Of a stretch of DNA of 8,305 nt, positions 1-6,200 are shown in pieces (within the stretch, counting starts at the first letter, position 1; every line of letters starts with the position of its first letter). The stretch is from Lentisphaeria bacterium (GTDB taxonomy: Bacteria; Verrucomicrobiota; Lentisphaeria; Oligosphaerales; JAFGRS01): positions 1 to 8,305 of the forward strand of contig JAFGRS010000835.1 in NCBI GenBank assembly GCA_016935045.1, read 5' to 3'. The notes beneath the pieces are model-generated. The model was not told where the DNA came from. It saw only the letters and a list, made by a program, of their open reading frames with translations, and made no database searches. A program made the translations under genes and the position numbers.

Positions 1-87
1 AGGGCGAAGCTCCTGCTGAGCCGATTCCCCTGGAGGGCGAAGCTCCTGCTGAGCCGATTCCCCTGGAGGGCGAAGCTCCTGCTGAGC
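1..87. repeat. 33-bp tandem repeat, 2.6 copies (GEAPAEP / SAGASPS type)
   Basis: Two identical 33-bp units occupy 1-33 and 34-66, and the first 21 bp of a third unit occupy 67-87. Because 33 is a multiple of three, every frame repeats as an 11-residue peptide. On the plus strand one frame reads GEAPAEPIPLE twice, then GEAPAEQVFGLD, and stops at TGA 105-107. On the minus strand one frame reads SAGASPSRGIG. No copy shows a mismatch, so the array is recent or kept uniform. It runs off the left edge, so the total copy number is unknown. I recall GEAPAEP and SAGASPS strings from predicted proteins of Verrucomicrobiota and Lentisphaerota, where they mark a dispersed DNA repeat. The array could also be the C-terminal tail of a plus-strand gene cut by the window edge. 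The sequence alone cannot decide between these. Confidence 0.9.
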
Positions 88-137
88 AGGTTTTCGGATT
101 GGACTGAGGCCTTGCCGCCGCCCGCCTTGGCTCCGGT

Positions 138-1064
138 TCATCCCTCGATCGCGCGCATGTATTCCTGGAAGAGGTCGGGGGCGAACTGTTGCATGGGAGT
201 GCGCCAGCGCAGGACCTCGTCGATGGGATCCCGGCGGGCACGGGCGGCTTCGGCCAGGTAGAAAAAGCGCAGGAAGATCTGCCCCCGGAAGGGCTCCTCC
301 GCGGCCTCGCAGGTTGCGGAGGACAGCGCCTCGAGGGACCTGCGGAGAAGGCCATCGAGGCTGCGATGAAAGGCCGGGGTGTGGAGCGGAACGGGCAGCA
401 GTCCCCGACGCCAGGCCACGAAGGCCAGGGCCTGCCAGGTGGCGGGTCCGTCGCCCCGCTCGCCGGCGCTGCGCGTGAACAGGGGCTGGTACTCCTGGTG
501 GAGGAATTCCGCGCGACACGAACCGGCATCGTAGATCAGAGCCATCGCCAGGCAGTCATCCGCGCGGGAGTGGTGTCCCTGGTGGTGCAGCACCCAGGCC
601 TGGAGCTGTCGCAGGAGAGCGCTCTCGCCGAACTCGCGCAGGGAGTCCCGGATGCAGGCGGCGGCAGCGCTCCAGTCCTGCCGCTGGACGAACGCCTCGG
701 CGGGGAGCAACCCGTTGGCGAAGGGCGCCACGCGCCCCGCAGGCAGGCCGTGACACAGGGCCGCCCACAGGCCACTCTCGACGACCTTCGGGTCGGGATG
801 CAGTGTGGCCCATGCGGGGTCCCGGGGCCGGCAGCGCACCAGTCCCGCCAGACGTTCAAGGCGTTCGGACGTCGGCAGGGACAGCACGGCATCCAGGGAG
901 GACAGCGCGGCGCGCCTGGCGGCCCACTCCCCGTGCCGTTCCGGGTAGAGCCGTTCCTGCTCGCTCAGGACCCCCGCGGCGCCGGGCAGATCCGCCTCGC
1001 TCAGGGCAGACCGCCAGCGGCAGTCGAGAACCACCTCGTCCGCAAATAGCAGCAGTTGCTCCAC
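138..1064 (-). CDS. Hypothetical alpha-helical protein with TPR-like segment
   Basis: I do not recognise a named family for this 308-residue protein. It starts at GTG 1062-1064, preceded by GAGGGA at 1072-1077 with a 7-nt spacer. The frame stays open further upstream to 1238, but that part overlaps the acetyltransferase gene and reads as low-complexity Pro/Arg sequence, so the GTG is preferred. The protein is rich in Ala, Leu and Arg, has no signal peptide and no membrane helix, and looks cytoplasmic and all-helical. Residues 123-178 contain paired amphipathic helices with TPR-like spacing (DWSAAAACIRDSL, then LLRQLQAWVLHHQGH and ADDCLAMALIYDA). An aromatic stretch follows near the C-terminus (RGQIFLRFFYLAEAARA). 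No catalytic motif is seen. It lies 55 bp downstream of the acetyltransferase gene in the same direction, so the two are probably co-transcribed. A scaffold or protein-interaction role is possible from the fold type alone. Confidence 0.75.
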   Translation of the reverse strand: MEQLLLFADEVVLDCRWRSALSEADLPGAAGVLSEQERLYPERHGEWAARRAALSSLDAVLSLPTSERLERLAGLVRCRPRDPAWATLHPDPKVVESGLWAALCHGLPAGRVAPFANGLLPAEAFVQRQDWSAAAACIRDSLREFGESALLRQLQAWVLHHQGHHSRADDCLAMALIYDAGSCRAEFLHQEYQPLFTRSAGERGDGPATWQALAFVAWRRGLLPVPLHTPAFHRSLDGLLRRSLEALSSATCEAAEEPFRGQIFLRFFYLAEAARARRDPIDEVLRWRTPMQQFAPDLFQEYMRAIEG

Positions 1065-1119
1065 GTTGCCGTCCCTCGGCCACGGCAGCTCCGCCCTGGC
1101 CGCCCGATGCGGCCCCGGT

Positions 1120-1608
1120 TCAGGCGTCCGGTTCCGCTGCGGACGGGGGGGGCAGGGCTTCCAGAACCATGTACCCGGTCTCCTCGAATCCGAACCGGCG
1201 GTAGGTTGCCCGGGCCAGGATATTGTGCGTCTCGACATACAGTCTCAGCCCGCAGACGTGCTCCGCGGCGGCCGCGGCCCGGATCCGAACCGCCTCGATC
1301 AGCGCCCGGAAAACCCCCCGACGACGGCACTCGGGCGCCACGTAAACGCTCTGCAGCCACCAGAAGACCCCGTTGCGCCAGTCACTCCACTCGCTCGTGA
1401 CCATCAGGCAACCGGCCACTGCACCGTCCACCTCCGCCACCAGGTAGAACGCCAGCCGCGAGTCCTCGACAACCGCCTGTACCCCACGGACCAATATCCC
1501 TCCGTCGAGCTGACGGTCCTCGGTCTCCCGGGCCAGGCAGGCGTTGAAGCAGGCGATGGTCGTGACATCGGCAACCAGGGCATCGCGAACCACCACGGAA
1601 TCTGCCAT
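1120..1608 (-). CDS. GNAT family N-acetyltransferase
   Basis: This 162-residue protein has the size and layout of a single-domain GNAT enzyme, which transfers an acetyl group from acetyl-CoA to an amine. The N-terminal strand and helix (VVVRDALVADVTTIACFN) lead to strand beta-4 with LVAEVDGAVAGCLMV (56-70). The acetyl-CoA-binding motif A follows at 86-103, QSVYVAPECRRRGVFRAL, in which RRRGVF fits the R/Q-x-x-G-x-G/A loop with Phe in the last place. Motif B is LYVETHNILARATYRRFGFEETGYMVLE (123-150). The segment EWSDWRNGVFWW (73-84) is shared with a well-populated but uncharacterised GNAT subgroup. The ATG at 1606-1608 is chosen because it begins the domain and has AGGGAG at 1619-1624. The longer open frame to 1764 would cross the likely promoter and adds only low-complexity residues. 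The substrate cannot be told from sequence; a small-molecule amine or antibiotic is as likely as a protein. Confidence 0.93.
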   Translation of the reverse strand: MADSVVVRDALVADVTTIACFNACLARETEDRQLDGGILVRGVQAVVEDSRLAFYLVAEVDGAVAGCLMVTSEWSDWRNGVFWWLQSVYVAPECRRRGVFRALIEAVRIRAAAAAEHVCGLRLYVETHNILARATYRRFGFEETGYMVLEALPPPSAAEPDA

Positions 1609-1651
1609 CGGTCCGGTTCTCCCTGACGCCCCACCGTTCCTTCGCCGCGGG

Positions 1652-1706
1652 TCCCGTCCCGGCAAGTCCCCGCTGCAGGCCCGAGGCGGGGTGGCGCCGG
1701 ACGGGA
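1652..1706 (-). promoter_or_regulatory. Long hairpin in acetyltransferase leader
   Basis: Positions 1652-1659 (TCCCGTCC) pair perfectly with 1699-1706 (GGACGGGA). After a one-base bulge, GGC 1661-1663 pairs with GCC 1696-1698. A 4x4 internal loop follows, then CCCCGC 1668-1673 pairs with GCGGGG 1686-1691 around a 12-nt loop. That makes 17 base pairs within 55 nt, all inside the predicted untranslated leader of the minus-strand acetyltransferase transcript. No U-run follows on the minus strand, so it is not a classic terminator. In DNA this GC-rich, some pairing is expected by chance, so regulatory function is only a proposal. Confidence 0.4.
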
Positions 1707-1707
1707 A

Positions 1708-1723
1708 GCCCGGGCCCCCGGGC
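1708..1723. promoter_or_regulatory. Perfect palindrome at predicted transcription start
   Basis: GCCCGGG at 1708-1714 and CCCGGGC at 1717-1723 form a perfect 7+7 inverted repeat with a 2-bp centre. It begins 7 bp downstream of the predicted -10 box on the minus strand, where the transcript should start. It could be an operator or the 5' stem of the leader RNA. The GC-only composition lowers its weight as evidence. Confidence 0.3.
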
Positions 1724-1730
1724 ATGCAGG

Positions 1731-1758
1731 AGTGTACTGCGTGCGCGGAAACGGTCAA
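1731..1758 (-). promoter_or_regulatory. Sigma-70-like promoter of the acetyltransferase unit
   Basis: On the minus strand TTGACC (1753-1758) matches the -35 consensus in five of six positions. TACACT (1731-1736) matches the -10 consensus in four of six, including the key T1, A2 and T6. The spacer is 16 bp. Transcription would begin near 1724, giving a leader of about 115 nt before the ATG at 1608. It is the best promoter match I found by eye in the window and sits correctly upstream of the two-gene unit. Confidence 0.5.
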
Positions 1759-1764
1759 GCGCAA

Positions 1765-2061
1765 CGCGGCCTGCCCGGGGCGGTTTCAGGATCGGCGCCC
1801 GGGACCCCGCCGCCACTGTCTTGCGGCCGTGGGGCGACGATCCGGAAGAAGGAGGCAACAGCGACGGCGCGCGCCCCCCCTCTTCCCCCCATCGGCACTC
1901 CATCGGGACGAACCCGGCGGCCGCGTCACGAGCGCCGCTGCCCCGTTGCGGGGGTCCCCTCGAGGGTTATGTTCCACAACGGTCTGTCCACCGGGCGACG
2001 CCGTCCCGTGTTCTCCTGCTGCCGATCCGGCTCGGGGTTCCGTGGGCGGAACGGAGGCGCG
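1765..2061. other. Divergent intergenic region, mostly featureless
   Basis: Together with the leader region 1609-1764 this separates two divergent genes and carries no credible coding sequence. Frames that stay open across it read as Arg/Pro/Gly-rich sequence. It contains a C7 and a C6 run (about 1880-1900) and a hairpin-palindrome pair described separately. I find no convincing plus-strand promoter for the transporter. Confidence 0.6.
1941..1966. promoter_or_regulatory. Paired short inverted repeats upstream of transporter
   Basis: CCCCG-TTG-CGGGG at 1941-1953 is a perfect 5-bp hairpin, and the palindrome CCCTCGAGGG at 1957-1966 follows 3 bp later. The pair lies about 95 bp upstream of the EamA start codon and next to TTATGT (1967-1972), which resembles a -10 box without a good -35 partner. 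It might be an operator, but the evidence is weak. Confidence 0.2.
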
Positions 2062-2919
2062 ATGCGGAGTTCGCTGTCCCGTCCCAGGGCCGTTCTGATG
2101 CTGCTTGCGGCGGCGGTCCTCTGGAGTCTCGGCGGCATGCTGATCAAGGCAGCCGACTGGAACCCCTTGGCCATCGCGGGAACGCGGAGCGCCATTGCCG
2201 CACTGTTGTTCGCGCCGTTCATCCGTCGGCGAAATCTGTCCCTGTCCCGCACCCAGCTTCTGGCGGCGGCGGCCTATGCCGGCACGGTCACGTCGTTCGT
2301 GGTGGCAAACAAACTGACGACGGCGGCCAACGCGATCCTGCTGCAGTACACGGCCCCGGTCTACGTGGCCCTCCTGAGTTCGTGGTTCCTGAACGAGAGA
2401 GTCCGCTGGACCGACTGGCTCTTCGTGGCGGTCACATTCGGGGGCGTGGCGCTCTTCTTCCTGGACCGTCTGACGCGGGGCGGCCTCCAGGGGAACCTCT
2501 GCGCCCTGTTCAGCGGCTTTGCCTTCGGCGCCCTCGTCCTGCTGCTGCGCAAACAGAAGGACGGCGCCCCGCTCGAATCCATCTTCCTCGGCAACCTGCT
2601 GACGGTCTTCGTGAGCCTGCCTTTCCTGTGCCGGGACATCCCCCTCGACGCCACGAGCTGGGCAGCGATGGGGCTGCTCGGGGTCGTCCAACTCGGGCTT
2701 TCCTATGTGCTCTATGCCGTCGCCACGCGCCATGTGACGGCGCTGGACGCGATCCTCATTCCGGTCATCGAGCCGGTGCTCAACCCGATCTGGGTATTCC
2801 TGGCCTTGGGGGAGACACCCGGCCCCTGGGCGCTGCTCGGCGGGGTCGTGGTGGTGGGTTCGGTGACCTGCCGGGCACTCTGCTGCCGGGGGACCGCGGG
2901 ACCGGCGGCGCCGCCGTGA
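2062..2919 (+). CDS. EamA/DMT-family permease
   Basis: This 285-residue inner-membrane protein has the ten-helix, two-repeat plan of drug/metabolite transporters (two EamA domains). These typically export amino acids, nucleobases or other small metabolites, or act in uptake in some branches. Repeat one begins at WSLGGMLIKAADW (21-33) and ends at QYTAPVYVALLSSWFLNERV (95-114), with the conserved acidic residue in LNERV. Repeat two begins near GNLCALFSGFAFGALVLLLRK (144-164) and ends at PVIEPVLNPIWVFLALGETP (234-253), the usual second signature. Charged residues after the first repeat helices fit an inside-facing orientation. The ATG at 2062 is supported by GGAGG at 2053-2057, although the 4-nt spacer is short. 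An in-frame ATG at 1969 would add a 31-residue Arg-rich leader unlike the family. The Cys/Ala/Pro-rich tail (CRALCCRGTAGPAAPP) is unusual but short. The gene stands alone on the plus strand, so its substrate is unknown. Confidence 0.93.
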   Translation: MRSSLSRPRAVLMLLAAAVLWSLGGMLIKAADWNPLAIAGTRSAIAALLFAPFIRRRNLSLSRTQLLAAAAYAGTVTSFVVANKLTTAANAILLQYTAPVYVALLSSWFLNERVRWTDWLFVAVTFGGVALFFLDRLTRGGLQGNLCALFSGFAFGALVLLLRKQKDGAPLESIFLGNLLTVFVSLPFLCRDIPLDATSWAAMGLLGVVQLGLSYVLYAVATRHVTALDAILIPVIEPVLNPIWVFLALGETPGPWALLGGVVVVGSVTCRALCCRGTAGPAAPP

Positions 2920-2946
2920 CCGGGGGTGAGGAACCCGTTCCCGACG

Positions 2947-2961
2947 CCGCGCGTCGCGCGG
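2947..2961. repeat. 7+1+7 perfect inverted repeat
   Basis: CCGCGCG and CGCGCGG flank a single T. As RNA the loop would open to at least three nucleotides, leaving a 6-bp stem. It lies 28 bp after the transporter stop and could help end that transcript. The G/C-only arms make chance occurrence plausible. Confidence 0.35.
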
Positions 2962-3033
2962 TCCCTGCGGGATGGGGCGGCGGCGGGGCTCCGCACACCC
3001 GGGTCCGCGGGCCAAGACCGCCGCGGGAGCCGA

Positions 3034-3049
3034 CCCCGCGCCAGCGGGG
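3034..3049 (+). terminator. Weak terminator-like hairpin after transporter gene
   Basis: CCCCGC and GCGGGG form a perfect 6-bp stem around the 4-nt loop GCCA, 114 bp after the transporter stop. No T-run follows, so it would act only with Rho or as an RNA 3'-end stabiliser. This is a low-confidence call. Confidence 0.2.
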
Positions 3050-3069
3050 GAGACGGGTGGAGCCGCAAG

Positions 3070-3084
3070 GCTTCGCAGCGAAGC
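3070..3084. repeat. 7+1+7 perfect inverted repeat
   Basis: GCTTCGC and GCGAAGC flank a single A at 3077. The arms are less GC-only than most stems in this window, so chance is a weaker explanation. The layout (7-bp arms, one central base) is the same as at 2947-2961, though the sequence differs. Confidence 0.45.
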
Positions 3085-3106
3085 GGCAATGGGCGCCGCC
3101 GGCCCG

Positions 3107-3146
3107 GGTGCACGTTGCCTCCGCCGGCGCTCCCACCAACGTCACC
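3107..3146. repeat. Inverted repeat with 10-bp arms, one bulge
   Basis: GGTG (3107-3110), a bulged C, then ACGTTG (3112-3117) pair with CAACGT (3137-3142) and CACC (3143-3146). The interior holds the palindrome CGCCGGCG at 3122-3129. Ten matched pairs with mixed base composition make this one of the better-supported stems in the region. It could be folded RNA, part of a mobile repeat or a protein-binding site. Confidence 0.5.
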
Positions 3147-3154
3147 GTATTTCC

Positions 3155-3210
3155 GTTCGCGAGCAGTACTCTCCGTGGTGAGATCTGTCCGGATGCTCTC
3201 CGTCGCGAAC
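3155..3210. repeat. Inverted repeat GTTCGCGA / TCGCGAAC
   Basis: GTTCGCGA at 3155-3162 is exactly complementary to TCGCGAAC at 3203-3210, 40 bp apart. Inside, CTCTCCGT occurs twice as a direct repeat (3169-3176 and 3196-3203). AGCA 3162-3165 and TGCT 3194-3197 can pair, as can TCTC 3170-3173 and GAGA 3180-3183. The element ends only 5 bp before the three-way-junction element, so the two may belong to one larger unit. Confidence 0.5.
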
Positions 3211-3215
3211 AACGA

Positions 3216-3267
3216 CTGGAGCGGCCGCGTCCCGCGGCCAGTGCCCGCGAGGACGCGGGCGCTCCAG
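3216..3267. repeat. 52-bp element with perfect three-way-junction fold
   Basis: An outer stem CTGGAGC (3216-3222) / GCTCCAG (3261-3267) encloses two perfect hairpins. The first is GGCCGCG (3223-3229), loop TCC, CGCGGCC (3233-3239). The second is GCCCGCG (3243-3249), loop AGGA, CGCGGGC (3254-3260). All three stems are 7 bp without a mismatch. The only unpaired junction bases are AGT at 3240-3242. This uses 42 of 52 bases in pairs, which is hard to explain by composition alone. It resembles REP/BIME-like or MITE-like palindromic elements, or a small structured RNA. It is not a tRNA: there is no anticodon arm, T-loop or acceptor end. Confidence 0.6.
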
Positions 3268-3278
3268 AGATTGCCCGA

Positions 3279-3296
3279 GAGACAGACTGACGTCTC
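3279..3296 (-). terminator. Short hairpin overlapping the lyase stop codon
   Basis: GAGAC (3279-3283) and GTCTC (3292-3296) form a perfect 5-bp stem around an 8-nt loop, including two bases of the TGA stop of the minus-strand gene. No U-run follows on the minus strand. A role in transcript ending is possible but weak. Confidence 0.2.
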
Positions 3297-6200
3297 ACTC
3301 GATGGGCAACCACTCGAAGTAGTCCACGTTGCAGCCGCGGCCGTCGGTGTTGGTCAGCCTCAGGACGTGTTCGCCGGCCTCCAGGCGGGTGCGGATCGGT
3401 CCCTTCCGGTCCGACAGCAGTGCCACGCCGTAGTCGTCGCGGGTGCTGAGGCCGTAGCCTCCCGAGTCAGGCAGCGCCAGGGTCCCCAGCGGCTCCTCAT
3501 CGAGGGTCACTTCCCGGGCGGCGTCGCGTGGGCAGGCGTATTTCGCCAGGAAGAGGAAGCTGGCGGGCCTGTCCACGATGAAGCGGTATTCGAGCCAGTG
3601 CCCCTTGGCATCCCAGTGCGAGAATGCCCCGCCGTCGGCGCCCTTGCGGTCGAGCCACAGCCGGACGGGCGTGTCGGCGCCGCCCTGGCCGCTCGGGCTC
3701 TCGGCCTGGAGACGAAGTCCTTCCGGCCAGCGTTGCCGGCCGACATCCCCCGGACCGATGGGCGTGGTGACGGCAAACTCACGGGAGATGGTCCACCCAT
3801 TCCGGGTGACATCCAGGACGCCCCGGTGTGTTCCCCCACGCCCGGCGGTCCAGGATGCCTCGCTCCCCTCCGCCGTCGGCCCGCCGGGGAACCGCCAGGT
3901 GCAGCGGATCGGGGGGGAGGAGTAGACGGGCCGGGCGTGGAACCGCAGCCGCATTCCTTCGGCGGCGATCTCATGGGTCACCCGAACCGTCGCCCAGGGA
4001 TGCAGGGGCCGGTCCCGGTACGCGTCGGCGGTGGTGGGCAGGGCGAGCAGCGCCTCCGTGATCGGATCGGAGGCCAGAAGAGTCTCCTCTCCCCGGTGGC
4101 GCAGGTAGTCCCGGAGGAGAACCAGGACGTAGCAGGCAAAGTCCGGACTGCTCGCGCAGCGGATCTCCCCGTGGGTGAGGTCCTTCCCCGCATCCCGGTC
4201 CGCGGCGAGCCGGTAGGTCTGCAGTACGTCGCTGCGGCCCTGGACCCGCTCCCAGGGGTTGAGGCCGCTGGGGATGATCCCGTGCCGGGCATGGAGGCGG
4301 ACGATGGTGCGCAGCGTCCGGCCCACGGCCTCGAGAAAGACATCTTCCCGCGCGATCCCATGGGCGAGCATCATGCCGTGGCAGTATTCCGTGGAAAACC
4401 CGGACCCGGCGGTGGAAGGGGCCGGGTAACCCCAGCCGCCCGCCGGTCCCTGGGCCCGCGCCATCCAGCGGTTGCAGGCCAGGATCGTGTCCCGGAGGCG
4501 CCGGTCGTCGGGACGCAGGGCCAGGAGGTACGGCAGGGCGTTGGTGGCATACTGGGTGATGTAGGGTTTGTAGAATGGGTGCCTGTAGCCGAAGTCGTCG
4601 TTCGGGATGTAGAGTTCGTTCCCCGTCTCCGGCTTCCCGCTCTGGGTGAACATCAGGTCCGGCATCTGCTTGGACTGGAACTCGTTCCAGAGCCGGAGCG
4701 CATGTTCGAGATACTCCGGCCGGCCGCTGTACTCGTGGAGCTTGGCAAAGTCCGCGATCACCCCCACGTTGCGCATCTCGCCGCGGTTGCAGGGGACGTG
4801 CGCCATGGCCCATGCCGCCTGGACCTGCGCCGCCTCCCGAAAGCGGGGGTCCCCCGTCTCCTCGTACGCCAGCCAGAAGCTGTGGAACCCCTTCGTCACG
4901 TAATCCAGGGCGTAATCGAAACGAACCATGTACGTGCCCGGACCGGCCCCGAGTTCCTTCCTGTCGCGGTTGGCCCGGCCGCGCCGGCTGCCGCCGTAGT
5001 ACTTGGTCTCGTGTCCCCAGTAGACCGAGAGATTGCGGTAGTTTTCGGACCAATCCCGGGCGATGCGCCGGAGTCGGGGGTCTCCCCCGCGGAAGGCATC
5101 GTGCCAGACGTACATGCAGTGGTTGAAGCGGACCATCGAGTCGATTCCCGCCGTATCGGTGCGGGGGTCGTAGGAGGTCATGTTGCCCCAGTCGTCGCCG
5201 TCGATGGAAAGGCGCCACAGGTGCAGGATCGCGGTCTCCTGCAATTCCCGGATCACGGGGTCCCCGAGCCGCAACGGCTCGCCGGTGTGGTACACCGCGT
5301 CGTACGCCCGCCAGTCCGCGGCGCCGCCCACCGGACAGTCCAGCTTCCGGGCCAACTCCGCGGCCCCGCAGCGGGAAAACAGCACCTCGAACACACGCCA
5401 CTGACCGTCCTGGATCATCAGGCCGTCATTCTCCCGCGCCACCGGCTCCAGCCGTGAGAGGGCCAGGCGCAGGCCCCCGCCGGCCGTCTCGGCGACGGGC
5501 CGCACCTCGAGGGTGCCGCGGCGCTGGCGCAGGGCCAGGGGCGCCGCCAGGGCGGCGGGGGCCCCGTCGGCCAGCGTGGCGTTCACGATCAGGTCCGGGG
5601 CATCCGCGAAGGCATGGTGGTCCTCGCGTCCGGAGAAGCGCACCGGACCCACCCCGGTTGCGGAGGACGTGGCGCCGCGCAGGCTGGCGGCGAAGCCGAA
5701 ATCGGGTGTCCATTCGTTGCCGCGGAGGCGGCTTTGCAGGCGGTGCGTCAGGCGGAGGTCTCCCTCCGAGTCCACCTGGATGTCCACTTCCCGGCAGAAC
5801 CGTGTCCCTTGCCGGTTGCAGCGCAGCCAGAGGAAGAACGGGCCTTCCTCGATCACGGTCCACACCGGCGCTGCGGGCTCTCCGAGGTCCGGGCCCTCCG
5901 GGACAAACTCCGCCAGGCACTGTTCGGTCCCGGGGGCAAACACGGAGGCACGGTCCTCGGCAAGACGAACATCCACAGAGCCAACACGGAAGGACCCGGA
6001 CAGGTCCCCTCGACGCTCGAAGGCGGACGCCCCCACTCCCCCAGGCATCAGGCCAGGATAGACACCCGCCAGGGCGGCGTTTCGCGGGACCGTGACCGGG
6101 AACCGCACCATGGCCCGCCGCACCGAGCCGTCCGGCCAGCGCGTGAGTACCGTCGCCTGAACCGCCGTCTCCCGTCCGTCCAGCCGGACCGTGCCCGGCA

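Larger units (their letters stand above)
2920..3294. other. Convergent intergenic region dense in inverted repeats
   Basis: This 375-bp stretch lies between the ends of two convergent genes and has no credible coding sequence or tRNA. The frames that run through it are antisense or read-through extensions of neighbours. It carries at least seven perfect inverted repeats with arms of five bp or more: 2947-2961, 3034-3049, 3070-3084, 3107-3146, 3155-3210, 3216-3267 (three stems) and 3279-3296. The most notable are entered separately. None is followed by a clear T-run, so none is a textbook intrinsic terminator. Confidence 0.7.

Noticed and set aside
1..107. CRISPR array
   Set aside because: Units are directly abutting with no spacers and keep a coding-length period.
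1849..1855. Perfect AAGGAGG ribosome site for a small gene
   Set aside because: No ATG, GTG or TTG lies at a usable distance downstream.
1969..2061. Earlier start of the transporter at ATG 1969
   Set aside because: It would add 31 Arg- and Gly-rich residues before the first membrane helix, unlike the family, and lacks a better ribosome site.
3216..3267. tRNA or tmRNA gene
   Set aside because: Only two hairpins inside a 7-bp stem, no T-loop, anticodon arm or CCA-type end, and 52 nt is too short.
3107..3267. Integron attC site
   Set aside because: The folded arms lack the GTTRRRY/RYYYAAC end boxes in the required arrangement, and no integrase or cassette is visible.
1821..3290. A 489-codon plus-strand open frame across the transporter
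   Set aside because: It is a shifted shadow of the EamA gene with Arg/Pro/Gly-rich sequence and no domain or ribosome site support.
2926..5457. An 843-codon plus-strand open frame
   Set aside because: It lies mostly antisense to the lyase gene, shows no recognisable domain, is rich in Gly/Pro/Arg/Val, and arises from scarce stop codons in GC-rich DNA.
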